From Mycobacterium sp. URHD0025 (GTDB lineage: Bacteria; Actinomycetota; Actinomycetes; Mycobacteriales; Mycobacteriaceae), in assembly GCF_000426065.1 (NCBI RefSeq), contig NZ_AUEQ01000013.1, positions 1 to 64,000 on the forward strand: a DNA stretch of 64,000 bases. The letters run 5' to 3'. A program made the position numbers and the translations under genes. The notes below the pieces were generated by a model. That model was not told where the DNA came from. It was given only the letters and a program-made list of their open reading frames with translations, and made no database searches. Of the stretch, positions 8,418 through 16,513 are shown one piece after another (the stretch's first letter is position 1; each line of letters opens with the position of its first letter).

Positions 8418-9931
8418 CGGCCGCCCTCCGTCCGGGTGTTCAGTACGTTGATGCCGCGGAACAGTGCGCTCGGGCAGCCGTGGCTGACCGGGGCCACCTG
8501 CCCCGGCTGGGCCTTACCGCAGTTGAAGGCGCCACCCAGCCGCCAGGTCGTTGGTCCGCCGACAGCGTCCATCGCACCCCAGAACTCGGTGGTGGTGGCC
8601 TGGTACGCCACATCGCGCAATTGCCCGTCGAGCCGGCCGTCCCGGATCCGGTAGAATCGCTGGCCGGTGAACTGGAAGTTGTACCGCTGCATGTCAATTG
8701 ACCACGATTTGTCGCCCACGATGTAAATGCCGTCGGATACCTGCGAGATCAGGTCGTCAGTGCTCAGACCCTCCGGACCGGGCTGCAGTGAGACATTTGC
8801 CATCCGCTGAATCGGAACGTGGTGGGGCGAATCGGCATATGAGCAGCCGTTGGACCGGGCGTGTCCGAGTCGCGGCGCGAACACCCGATCCAGCTGGTAG
8901 CCGACGAAGACGCCGTCGCGCACCAGATCCCAACTCTGCGCCCGCACCCCCTCGTCGTCGAAACCAACTGTGGCCAAGCCATATTCCACGGTGCGGTCAG
9001 CCGTCACGTTCATCACGGGCGAGCCGTAGCGCATGGTGCCGAGCTTGTCCGGGGTGGCGAACGATGTTCCGGCGTAGGCAGCCTCGTACCCGATGGCCCG
9101 GTCGTACTCGGTGGCATGGCCGATCGATTCGTGAATCGTCAGCCACAAGTTGGACGGGTCGATCACCAGGTCGGTGGCGCCGGCGACGACGGAGGGCGCC
9201 TTGGTCTTCTCGGCCAGCAGCGTGGGCAGCTCCGCCAGTTCAGAGGTCCAGTCCCACACCTCGTCACCGGCGAGTGCCTCCCAGCCCCGCGCTGTCGGCG
9301 GGGCCAGCGTGCGCATGGTCTCGAACGACCCGGCGGCGGCGTCGACGGCCACCGCCTCCATCGTCGGCATCACCCGCACCCGCTGCTGAGTGATCGAGGA
9401 TCCGAAAGTGTCGGCGTAGAAGGTCTGCTCCTTGACTGCATGCACTCCCGCAGACACATGGTCCACGCCATCGGACGCCAACAACCGGCCGGAGTACTCG
9501 CCCAGCAGCGCGATCTTGTCGGCGCCCGAGACGACGAAAGGGTCGACGCCGTAGTCGGACACCCAGGTGACATCGGCATAGACCGGTTCGTCGGCCAACT
9601 CGATGCGCTCGGCGTTCAACGGAGCCAGCGTCGTGGCCACCCGCACAGCGCGGCGGGCCGTGTCGGCCGCCACCTCGGGTGCCAGTTCGGCGTGGGAGGC
9701 GAATCCCCACGCACCGTCGACGATCACCCGCACCGCCAGACCCACCTCGCGGTTGACCACGGACATCTCCAACTCGCCGTCGCGCAATTGGATGATCTCG
9801 GTGGTGATGCGATGAATCCGCAGATCGGCATAGCTCGCACCGGCGGCGGCTGCCGCGGAAAGAGCCGCGTCAGCCAACTCGAACCGGGGCAGCTCCAGGA
9901 AGTCGGCGTCCACGCGTCGTTGAGCTGTCAC
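8414..9931 (-). CDS. TldD-family zinc metalloprotease
   Basis: 505 residues. The active-site motif HExxxH is present as IHESIGHATEYDRAIGYE at about residues 262-280, with a conserved downstream MNVTADRTVEYGLATVGFDD and the late cysteine-containing GGAFNCGKAQPGQ region of the family. The frame is open far upstream, but the conserved protein begins at the GTG at 9931 (VTAQRRVDADFLELP), immediately before the FELADAALSAAAAAGASYAD helix; that start leaves a 35-base gap to the upstream kinase gene. Forms a complex with TldE, encoded next with a 4-base overlap. Functional class certain; physiological substrate not. Confidence 0.9.
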   Translation of the reverse strand: MTAQRRVDADFLELPRFELADAALSAAAAAGASYADLRIHRITTEIIQLRDGELEMSVVNREVGLAVRVIVDGAWGFASHAELAPEVAADTARRAVRVATTLAPLNAERIELADEPVYADVTWVSDYGVDPFVVSGADKIALLGEYSGRLLASDGVDHVSAGVHAVKEQTFYADTFGSSITQQRVRVMPTMEAVAVDAAAGSFETMRTLAPPTARGWEALAGDEVWDWTSELAELPTLLAEKTKAPSVVAGATDLVIDPSNLWLTIHESIGHATEYDRAIGYEAAYAGTSFATPDKLGTMRYGSPVMNVTADRTVEYGLATVGFDDEGVRAQSWDLVRDGVFVGYQLDRVFAPRLGHARSNGCSYADSPHHVPIQRMANVSLQPGPEGLSTDDLISQVSDGIYIVGDKSWSIDMQRYNFQFTGQRFYRIRDGRLDGQLRDVAYQATTTEFWGAMDAVGGPTTWRLGGAFNCGKAQPGQVAPVSHGCPSALFRGINVLNTRTEGGR

Positions 9932-9966
9932 GCTCCCACGGTAGCGGCGCCGCGGCGCGACCTGGT

Positions 9967-10524
9967 TCAGGTGGGAGCAACGCGGCGCACCCATGTCTCG
10001 ACATCGCGGTGGCGCGTGAACCGGACGATATGCAGGTGGGGTAGATGCGGCCCCAGCGCGGGGAGGGTGTCGCGGAGCTTGTTCCGGGTGCGAAAACCCC
10101 AGCGCAAGATGTGATCCGGGTCGCTGAAGATCGTGCGCAGCGGCGGTTCGACATTGCCGTTCCACAACTCGACGCGGCCGAAGCGCCGGCGAAGGGTGCG
10201 ACGCGTCAACTGACGCATGGACACCGGGGTCGGCAGGTCGAGCCACAGCAGCGTGTCCGCGCGCGCCAGGATCTGGCCCCGCACGGCGCGGTACTGCCAT
10301 TCGATCACCCAGGAATCTCCCGCGATGAACTGTTCGACGTCGCCGATGAACGTGGGCCGGGGCTCCCACCCCGGTCCGTGATACAGACTGTCGATCTCGA
10401 CGTACGGGAGGTCGAATTGGTGCGACAGCCGCGTCGCGAGCGTTGTCTTACCCGACCCCGTCGTACCGGCGATGGCGATGCGCCGCGGCTCCCAGGTCAC
10501 CCGATCTTGAGCCGTCAACACCAC
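9967..10524 (-). CDS. P-loop nucleotide kinase-like protein
   Basis: 185 residues starting at one of two adjacent GTG codons (10524 or 10521). A Walker A motif GTTGSGKTTLATRLS lies near residue 20, followed by a substrate-side YVEIDSLYHGPGWEPRP and a basic lid-like stretch RQLTRRTLRRRFGR. The sequence resembles the adenylate-kinase-like / FlaR-related P-loop proteins often labelled topology-modulation proteins. It is transcribed divergently from the sulfatase with only 30 bases between the starts, so the promoters overlap. True substrate unknown. Confidence 0.75.
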   Translation of the reverse strand: MVLTAQDRVTWEPRRIAIAGTTGSGKTTLATRLSHQFDLPYVEIDSLYHGPGWEPRPTFIGDVEQFIAGDSWVIEWQYRAVRGQILARADTLLWLDLPTPVSMRQLTRRTLRRRFGRVELWNGNVEPPLRTIFSDPDHILRWGFRTRNKLRDTLPALGPHLPHLHIVRFTRHRDVETWVRRVAPT

Positions 10525-10554
10525 ACCGATCCTAGCGAGGCCTAACCTGGCTGG

Positions 10555-12222
10555 ATGGCAGAGCTCAGCAGGAGGACAGTCCTGGGCGGCGCGGCAGTGG
10601 CCGCCGGCGCGGCCGCGGTGGGATTCGGCGGTTACGAATTGCTGGGCAGGCGCAGCCCGGACGTGGCCGCCCAGCCGAACATCCTTGTCGTGATGGTGGA
10701 CCAGATGCGGGCGCCGCAATGGTTCCCCGATTCACAGCAACTCGGCGCACTGCTGCCGAACCTCGACCGGCTGCGGACGCGAAGCACCTCGTTCGGCTCG
10801 CACTACAGCGCGTCGAACATGTGCACACCGTCGCGCGGGGTACTGACCACCGGGCTGTACTCCCACCAGACCGGGTGCCTGTACACCGGCGAAGGTCCCA
10901 CGGAGTCGACGCTGGCGGCCCGCTTCCCCACGTGGGGGACGATGCTGCGCGACGCCGGCTACCGCACCTGGTGGTGGGGCAAGTGGCACCTGGGCAGCGC
11001 GGCCGACAACACGCCCGACGGCCTGGACGTCCACGGCTTCTCCGGCGGCACGTACCCGTCACCCAACGGTGCGCCGAACCAGGGCCTGCAACAGGACCCG
11101 TCGATCGTCGATCAGTTCGCCGGGTGGTTCGACGCCCACGCGAACGAGGGGCCATGGTGCACCACGGTGTCGCTGGTCAACCCGCATGACATCTGCTGGT
11201 GGCCGAAAAATGCTCTGCCGGAAGATGTTCCGCGCCGGTTCAGTGCGAAGCCGGTGAACTTCGAGACCGCGGACGATCTGCGTCGTCGTGGGAAACCGCA
11301 GTTGCAGATCGACTACATGAACTTCATGTCTCCCCTGATGACCGGCGCGATGGACTACAGCGGGCCGGAGTCAGCCGCGCAGTGGGCGCGGTGCCTGGAC
11401 ATGTACCTGTGGCTGCATCAACAGGTGGACACCCAGATCGGCCGGGTGCTCGACACGCTGGCGACCCGGCCGGACATCGACGACAACACCATCGTCGTGT
11501 TCACGTCCGACCACGGCGAGTACGCCGGGTCGCACGGCCTGCGCGGCAAGGGCGCCGCCGTCTATGAGGAGAGCATCCGGGTGCCGCTCTACATCCGTGA
11601 CCCGTCGGGTCACCTGACACCGGCGCCCGGCGACACCCGCACCCAGCTGACTTCCAGCGCCGACCTGGCGCCGCTTTTGATGACCATCGCCCACGGCGGT
11701 GCGAGCTGGCGGTCGGACTCCCGTTACTCCTACCTGGCGAGCCGCGCCGACATCGCCGGGATCGCCGCCGACGCAGCCGCTTCGGGCCGACCGTGGATTG
11801 CCCACGCCACCGACGACATGTCAGTGGAGGAGATGGCCGCCTTGATGAAATCGCCGCTGGCGAAGAAGTTCTTCGGCGCTTCCGGCCCACCCACCGAGAT
11901 CCCGACCTCGGCGCCCAGCCACATCGTCGCCGTACGTACGCCGCAGGCCAAGCTCGGCATGTACACGTACTGGAAGCCCGGCAGTATGGACATCGACGCC
12001 TCCCGGCCCATCCATCACGAGTTGTACGACTACTCAACCGATTCCGGTGTTCAAGAGCTCGACAACCAGGCCGGCCGCAGCACCAAGCAGGCCGACCTGC
12101 AAGCTCTGCTCGACCACGAGGTGCTGCCCGAATTGCGGGCCCCACTGCCGGAGTTCCTCAATGAGGCGCAGGAGCAGGGGTTGGCGAATATGAAGGAGCT
12201 CGCCACTTTGCGCGGAGGCTGA
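10555..12222 (+). CDS. Tat-exported sulfatase (formylglycine type)
   Basis: 555 residues. A twin-arginine-like leader ELSRRTVLGGAAVAAGAAAV opens the chain. The alkaline-phosphatase-superfamily sulfatase core follows: NILVVMVDQMRAP (metal Asp), then CTPSRG at Cys90, the C-x-P-S-R site converted to formylglycine, then WWWGKWHLGS and FTSDHGEYAGSHGLRGKG with metal ligands. Length and the late YTYWKPG and HHELYDY motifs fit choline/aryl-sulfatase-like enzymes. It therefore needs a formylglycine-generating enzyme encoded elsewhere. Substrate not readable; host glycan, plant or soil sulfate esters are possible. Two hairpins follow the stop. The closely spaced divergent kinase gene is functionally unrelated as far as can be seen. 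Confidence 0.9.
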   Translation: MAELSRRTVLGGAAVAAGAAAVGFGGYELLGRRSPDVAAQPNILVVMVDQMRAPQWFPDSQQLGALLPNLDRLRTRSTSFGSHYSASNMCTPSRGVLTTGLYSHQTGCLYTGEGPTESTLAARFPTWGTMLRDAGYRTWWWGKWHLGSAADNTPDGLDVHGFSGGTYPSPNGAPNQGLQQDPSIVDQFAGWFDAHANEGPWCTTVSLVNPHDICWWPKNALPEDVPRRFSAKPVNFETADDLRRRGKPQLQIDYMNFMSPLMTGAMDYSGPESAAQWARCLDMYLWLHQQVDTQIGRVLDTLATRPDIDDNTIVVFTSDHGEYAGSHGLRGKGAAVYEESIRVPLYIRDPSGHLTPAPGDTRTQLTSSADLAPLLMTIAHGGASWRSDSRYSYLASRADIAGIAADAAASGRPWIAHATDDMSVEEMAALMKSPLAKKFFGASGPPTEIPTSAPSHIVAVRTPQAKLGMYTYWKPGSMDIDASRPIHHELYDYSTDSGVQELDNQAGRSTKQADLQALLDHEVLPELRAPLPEFLNEAQEQGLANMKELATLRGG

Positions 12223-12279
12223 GCCGACCTAACGGCACGGAGGCTGAGCCGACAAATAGGGCACGGAGGCTGAGCCGAC
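12213..12279. repeat. three direct copies of a 16-bp repeat at the sulfatase stop
   Basis: CGGAGGCTGAGCCGAC occurs at 12213-12228, 12238-12253 and 12264-12279, spaced 25-26 bases apart. The first copy includes the TGA stop codon of the sulfatase. Intervals read CTAACGGCA and AAATAGGGCA. It looks like a short local tandem amplification rather than a CRISPR array (spacers 9-10 bases, related to each other). Confidence 0.85.
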
Positions 12280-12284
12280 CTAAC

Positions 12285-12306
12285 GGAACGGAGCTCCTGC
12301 CGTTCC
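12285..12306 (+). terminator. hairpin downstream of the sulfatase gene
   Basis: GGAACGG at 12285-12291 pairs with CCGTTCC at 12300-12306 around an 8-base loop. There is no T tract, as is common for mycobacterial intrinsic-like terminators. It lies 62 bases after the sulfatase stop. Confidence 0.5.
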
Positions 12307-12341
12307 AGACACGGTTGCCGGATTTCGGGACCTCAACGGCT

Positions 12342-12384
12342 GACGGCCGGAAGCCGTCCCTTTCAGGACCCGCTTCCGGCCGTC
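12342..12384. terminator. strong bidirectional hairpin between convergent sulfatase and cutinase genes
   Basis: A perfect 13-bp inverted repeat, GACGGCCGGAAGC at 12342-12354 and GCTTCCGGCCGTC at 12372-12384, with a 17-base loop that itself contains GTCC-6-GGAC. It sits 20 bases beyond the end of the cutinase gene on the other strand and so could stop transcripts from both sides. Confidence 0.7.
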
Positions 12385-12403
12385 GACCCGTATTCAGTTG
12401 GTG

Positions 12404-13186
12404 TCAGTTTCCACCGATCTCGGCTGCCGCCTGGACCACCGGTGCCGAGGGAATCGCACCGCCCAGTTGGCGGGCCGCGAAATCAGCTGCCTGGATTGCC
12501 ATCCCGTTGTCCTTGTAGGAGCTGTGAGCGGCCCGGTTCAGTCCTCCGGCAGAGCAGATCGGGTCGCCGGGGGCACACAGTTGGATCGTCTTGGCGACGT
12601 AGGGCTGGCCGATGGCGATGGGCGGCGCGCTGCGGTCTGCCAAGCCCAGAACCCACTCATCCGGTGTTCCGAACAATGCCACCGCCGCGACGTGAGAGGC
12701 GATCGATGCCGGCATCGGTCCGCTGATACCCGCGGGCAGGACGTATCCGGCCGGGACGGCGCTCGAGGTGGTGTAGCCGGCCACCGCGGCGCCCTGCGAA
12801 TAACCACCCAGGACGATCTTGGTCGCCGGGCACGTCGCCGCGATCGACTGGATCCGGTTGGCGGCGTCGGCGATGCCGTCGGCCGCCTCGCCGAAGTTCA
12901 GCGATGCCGGGTAGTTCACCCCGTACACGTCGATCGTCTTGCCGGGCAGGTCGGCGGTGAGTGCGTCGACGAACGCCTGTCCGGTGGCGCCGACACCCGG
13001 TGCCTCGTTGGTTCCGCGAGCGAACACCACCTCGACATCGGAACACCCGTCAGCGGCATGTGCCGAGGCGAGCGGGCCCACCAGCGAGCCGAGGACCATG
13101 GCGGCCAGGGCGAACACCGTGAAAAGCACGGACTGGGTCACCTTTGTGATCGAAGCGCCCGTTCGCGCTCTCTGCGGTTTGTTCAT
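12404..13186 (-). CDS. secreted cutinase-family serine esterase
   Basis: 260 residues. An N-terminal secretion signal (basic MNKPQRARTG, hydrophobic LFTVFALAAMVLGSLVGPLA, cleavage near SAHA-AD) precedes a cutinase fold: CSDVEVVFARGTNEAPGVG, the nucleophile elbow VLGGYSQGAAVAGY with Ser130, and a C-terminal Asp/His pair in CAPGDPICSAGG and AAHSSYKDN. Four cysteines fit the two family disulfides. Mycobacterial members (culp/Cfp21 group) are exported lipid or mycolate-related esterases with an unusual preference for their own lipids. The C-terminal tail APVVQAAAEIGGN is not part of the fold. It is monocistronic, divergent from uspA. Confidence 0.92.
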   Translation of the reverse strand: MNKPQRARTGASITKVTQSVLFTVFALAAMVLGSLVGPLASAHAADGCSDVEVVFARGTNEAPGVGATGQAFVDALTADLPGKTIDVYGVNYPASLNFGEAADGIADAANRIQSIAATCPATKIVLGGYSQGAAVAGYTTSSAVPAGYVLPAGISGPMPASIASHVAAVALFGTPDEWVLGLADRSAPPIAIGQPYVAKTIQLCAPGDPICSAGGLNRAAHSSYKDNGMAIQAADFAARQLGGAIPSAPVVQAAAEIGGN

Positions 13187-13386
13187 GGCATTCTCCCCAG
13201 TCCCTGTTAGCGGCGATTACCTGCTATAAGCGCTACGCAGCGAATTCGATTCCGGAGCGGTCAAGTGATGTACGTCATCTGAGCAAATTGCGGGTGCCGG
13301 GATTTAACACAGACATTTCGGCGTTGACGTTGTCCGCTCCGGTACCGACGTGGCGTACCGAGGTGACGAACCGCTTTAATGGCCCG
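13187..13386. promoter_or_regulatory. divergent promoter region of cutinase and uspA
   Basis: A 200-base non-coding stretch carrying both promoters. TTGACG at 13323-13328 could be a -35 box for uspA, but no convincing -10 can be fixed. Imperfect dyad GATG-TACGT-CATC lies at 13267-13279. An in-frame extension of uspA to 13288 is open but has no family similarity, so the region is treated as non-coding. Confidence 0.4.
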
Positions 13387-14259
13387 ATGGCCACCTCGCG
13401 TGTCCGCACCACTGCGCTGGGGTACGCACTTGTCGCCCCCAGCCTTTTCGGCGTCGTTACGTTCCTGTTGTTGCCCATGCTGGTGGTGATCTGGCTGAGC
13501 CTGCACCGGTGGGATCTCCTGGGCCCGATCGAGTATGTGGGACTGGATAATTGGTGGTCGGTTCTCACCGACTCCACGTTTGCCAGGTCGCTCGCCGTGA
13601 CACTGCTGTTCGTCGTGCTGGTGGTGCCGGTCCAAACCCTGCTCGGGCTGATCGCTGCTTCCCTGCTGGCCCGCGGACTCCCGGGCACCGCGTTCTTTCG
13701 CACCGTGTACGTGTTGCCGTGGGTCTGCGCCCCGCTGGCCATCGCGGTGTTGTGGAAATGGATCCTGGCTCCCACCGACGGCGCGCTGAGCACCGTTCTG
13801 GGCCGGCAGGTGGACTGGCTCACCGATCCCGGCCTGGCGCTGCCCGTGGTGTCGGCCGTGGTGGTGTGGACCAACGTCGGTTATGTGACGCTGTTCTTCC
13901 TGGCCGGCATCCTCAACATCCCCGCCGACGTCCACAACGCGGCCCGCACCGACGGAGCCACCGACTGGCAGCGATTCCGCCACATCACCCTGCCGATGCT
14001 GCGCCCGACCCTGTTCTTCGTCCTGGTCACCGGAATCGTCAGCGCTGCACAGGTATTCGACACCGTGTACGCGCTGACGGCAGGCGGGCCGCAAGGTCGC
14101 ACGGATCTGGTGGCCCACCGCATCTATGCCGAGGCGTTCGGCGCGGCCGCGGTGGGCCGGGCCTCGGTGATGGCCATCGTGCTGTTCGTCATCCTCGTCG
14201 GCATCACTCTGCTCCAGCACCTCTACTTCCGTCGCAGGATCAGCTATGACCTCACGTAA
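13387..14259 (+). CDS. uspA: UspA, ABC sugar importer inner-membrane subunit
   Basis: 290 residues with six membrane spans, beginning ALGYALVAPSLFGVVTFLLL, and the cytoplasmic EAA loop (IPADVHNAARTDGATDWQRF) that docks onto the ATPase. Start ATG 13387 gives the length I recall for M. tuberculosis UspA (about 290). It is the first gene of uspA-uspB-uspC, overlapping uspB by 14 bases. The M. tuberculosis system has been reported to recognise amino-sugar compounds. No ATPase gene is present here, as in M. tuberculosis, so a shared MsmK/SugC-type ATPase encoded elsewhere must energise it. Confidence 0.9.
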   Translation: MATSRVRTTALGYALVAPSLFGVVTFLLLPMLVVIWLSLHRWDLLGPIEYVGLDNWWSVLTDSTFARSLAVTLLFVVLVVPVQTLLGLIAASLLARGLPGTAFFRTVYVLPWVCAPLAIAVLWKWILAPTDGALSTVLGRQVDWLTDPGLALPVVSAVVVWTNVGYVTLFFLAGILNIPADVHNAARTDGATDWQRFRHITLPMLRPTLFFVLVTGIVSAAQVFDTVYALTAGGPQGRTDLVAHRIYAEAFGAAAVGRASVMAIVLFVILVGITLLQHLYFRRRISYDLT

Positions 14260-15058
14260 CGCACTGATCTACGGGGGGCTTCTGCTCGGCGCGGTGATCA
14301 CGCTGCTGCCGTTCGGGCTCGGCTTACTGACCTCGTTCACCTCGGCCGAGCAATTCGCCACCGATCCCCCGTTGTCGCTGCCCAAGCCGCCGACCTTGGA
14401 GAACTACGTCGGGCTGTCCGACGCCGGCTTCGGTCGGGCCATAGCGGTGACAGCGCTGATGACCGCCGTCATTCTGCTGGGCCAACTGGTGTTCTCGGTA
14501 CTCGCCGCCTACGCGTTTGCGCGGCTGCGGTTTCCCGGCCGCGATGCATTGTTCTGGATCTACATCGCGACATTGATGGTGCCCGCGACGGTGACCATCG
14601 TGCCGCTGTACCTCATGATGGCCGAGGCCGGATTGCGCAACACGTTCTGGGCGCTGGTGCTGCCGTTCATGTTCGGCTCGCCCTACGCAATCTTCCTGTT
14701 GCGCGAGTACTTTCGGTCCATCCCCGGCGACCTGATCAACGCCGCCCGTCTCGACGGCGCCCACACCCTGGACGTGATCACCCACGTCGTGGTGCCGGCG
14801 AGCCGGCCGATCCTGGTCACCCTGGCATTGATCACCGTGGTGAGCCAGTGGAACAACTTTCTGTGGCCGTTGGTGATCACCAGCGGCAGCAAGTGGCAGG
14901 TGCTCACGGTCGCGACAGCCGGGCTGCAGACGCAGTACAACGCGCAGTGGACGCTGGTGATGGCGGCGACCACAGTGGCGATCATTCCGCTGATCGTGTT
15001 GTTCATCGCGTTCTCGCGCAACATCGTCCGCTCGATCGTCGTTACCGGGATCAAATGA
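14246..15058 (+). CDS. uspB: UspB, ABC sugar importer inner-membrane subunit
   Basis: 270 residues with six predicted spans. It starts SRNALIYGGLLLGAVITLLP and carries the paired EAA loop IPGDLINAARLDGAHTLDVI around residue 165, followed by PASRPILVTLALITVVSQWN. This is the MalG-like permease type. ATG at 14246 lies inside the end of uspA, so translation is coupled. UspA and UspB together form the channel through which substrate delivered by UspC passes. Confidence 0.9.
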   Translation: MTSRNALIYGGLLLGAVITLLPFGLGLLTSFTSAEQFATDPPLSLPKPPTLENYVGLSDAGFGRAIAVTALMTAVILLGQLVFSVLAAYAFARLRFPGRDALFWIYIATLMVPATVTIVPLYLMMAEAGLRNTFWALVLPFMFGSPYAIFLLREYFRSIPGDLINAARLDGAHTLDVITHVVVPASRPILVTLALITVVSQWNNFLWPLVITSGSKWQVLTVATAGLQTQYNAQWTLVMAATTVAIIPLIVLFIAFSRNIVRSIVVTGIK

Positions 15059-15134
15059 TCGCCGACGTCAGCGCCAGGGTTGTGAAATCGCCGCGGCAAC
15101 AACCATATTGTCGATCTCGTGACGGGAGCCGGTC

Positions 15135-16460
15135 GTGAGGCGCTCCACCGCGCTGGCCGCGGGTCTGGCGCTGACCATGGCGGTCCTGCTCGTCGCCGCC
15201 GCCCTACTCGGCCGGACAACCGAGCCCGAGGGGCGCACCATCGTCACCGTGCGGCTGTGGGATCCGCAGGTCGCGACCGCGTACCGCGAGTCCTTCGCGG
15301 AATTCGGCAAGGAACATCCCGACATCGAGGTGCGGGTCAACACCGTCGCCTACTCGGCCTACTTCGACAGCCTGCGCACCGATGTGGCCGGCGGCAGCGC
15401 CGATGACATCTTCTGGCTGTCCAACGCCTACCTGGCCGGATATGCCGACAACGGCCGACTCCTCGACATCGGACAGACGTTGGGCGCCGGCGCCGCACAG
15501 GCCTGGGATCCCTCCGTGGTCAACCAGTTCACCCGCAACGACGCCCTGTGGGCTGTTCCGCAACTGACCGATGCCGGTATCGCGGTGTACTTCAACGCCG
15601 ACCTGCTCGACGCCGCCGGCGTAGACCTCGCCGAACTGACGACGCTGCGGTGGTCGAACGGATCCGATGACACGCTGCGGTCGCTGGCGGCCCGGCTCAC
15701 CGTCGACGAGCAGGGTCGCTCGGCGGGCACCGACGGTTTCGACGCCGGCCGGATCCGGCAGTGGGGCTACAACGCCGCCAATGATCTCCAGGGCATCTAC
15801 CTCAACTACATCGGCTCGGCGGGTGGCATCTTCAACATCGGCGACCGCTTCGCCTTCGACAACCCGCAGGCAGCCGAAGCCTTCACCTACCTGGTCCGGC
15901 TGATCAACGACGATCGAGTCGCCCCACCGGCCTCGGCCACCAACAACAACGGGGACTTCTCCCGCAACACCTTCCTGCAGGGTCGGATGGCCCTGTTCCA
16001 GTCCGGCACCTACAACCTGGCCGCGATCGCTAACCAGGCCCGGTTCCGGTGGGGTGTGGCGATGCTGCCGGCCGGCCCCAAGGGCCGGGTCAGCGTCACC
16101 AATGGCATTGCCGCAGCGGCTAACTCCGCGACCCGTCATCCCGACGCAGTGCGCGAGGTGTTGTCCTGGATGGGCAGCAAGCGCGGCAACGAATACCTCG
16201 GGTCCAAGGGCGCCGCCATCCCCGCCGTTCTGGCCGCCCAGCCCGCCTACCACGACTACTGGAAAGCGCGCGGCGTTGATGTCGCGCCGTTCTTCCGGGT
16301 ACTGCGCGGGCCACGTATCCCGGCACCCGGCGCGGCGGGGTTCCCCGCCGGATATGAGGCTCTCAAGCCGTATTTCGACGAGATGTTCCTGGGCCGCCGC
16401 GACGTCGAGACGTCCCTGGCCGACGCGCAATGGGCGGCAAATACCGCGGCAGCCCGCTGA
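15135..16460 (+). CDS. uspC: UspC, sugar-binding protein of the Usp importer
   Basis: 441 residues, family-1 extracellular solute-binding fold. A single N-terminal hydrophobic segment (ALAAGLALTMAVLLVAAALL) is followed by VTVRLWDPQVATAYRESFAEF and typical motifs VRVNTVAYSAYFDSLRTDVA and NTFLQGRMALFQSGTYNL. GTG start at 15135 is preceded by GGGAG. No lipobox cysteine follows the hydrophobic segment, so it appears anchored by an uncleaved helix or secreted rather than lipidated, which is unusual for a Gram-positive-type binding protein. 76 bases after uspB. Captures the sugar and hands it to UspAB. Confidence 0.88.
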   Translation: MRRSTALAAGLALTMAVLLVAAALLGRTTEPEGRTIVTVRLWDPQVATAYRESFAEFGKEHPDIEVRVNTVAYSAYFDSLRTDVAGGSADDIFWLSNAYLAGYADNGRLLDIGQTLGAGAAQAWDPSVVNQFTRNDALWAVPQLTDAGIAVYFNADLLDAAGVDLAELTTLRWSNGSDDTLRSLAARLTVDEQGRSAGTDGFDAGRIRQWGYNAANDLQGIYLNYIGSAGGIFNIGDRFAFDNPQAAEAFTYLVRLINDDRVAPPASATNNNGDFSRNTFLQGRMALFQSGTYNLAAIANQARFRWGVAMLPAGPKGRVSVTNGIAAAANSATRHPDAVREVLSWMGSKRGNEYLGSKGAAIPAVLAAQPAYHDYWKARGVDVAPFFRVLRGPRIPAPGAAGFPAGYEALKPYFDEMFLGRRDVETSLADAQWAANTAAAR

Positions 16461-16513
16461 GGGTGGGCCGCAGATCGCCCCTGATCGCACGGCGCATCGC
16501 CTACATTGGGCTG

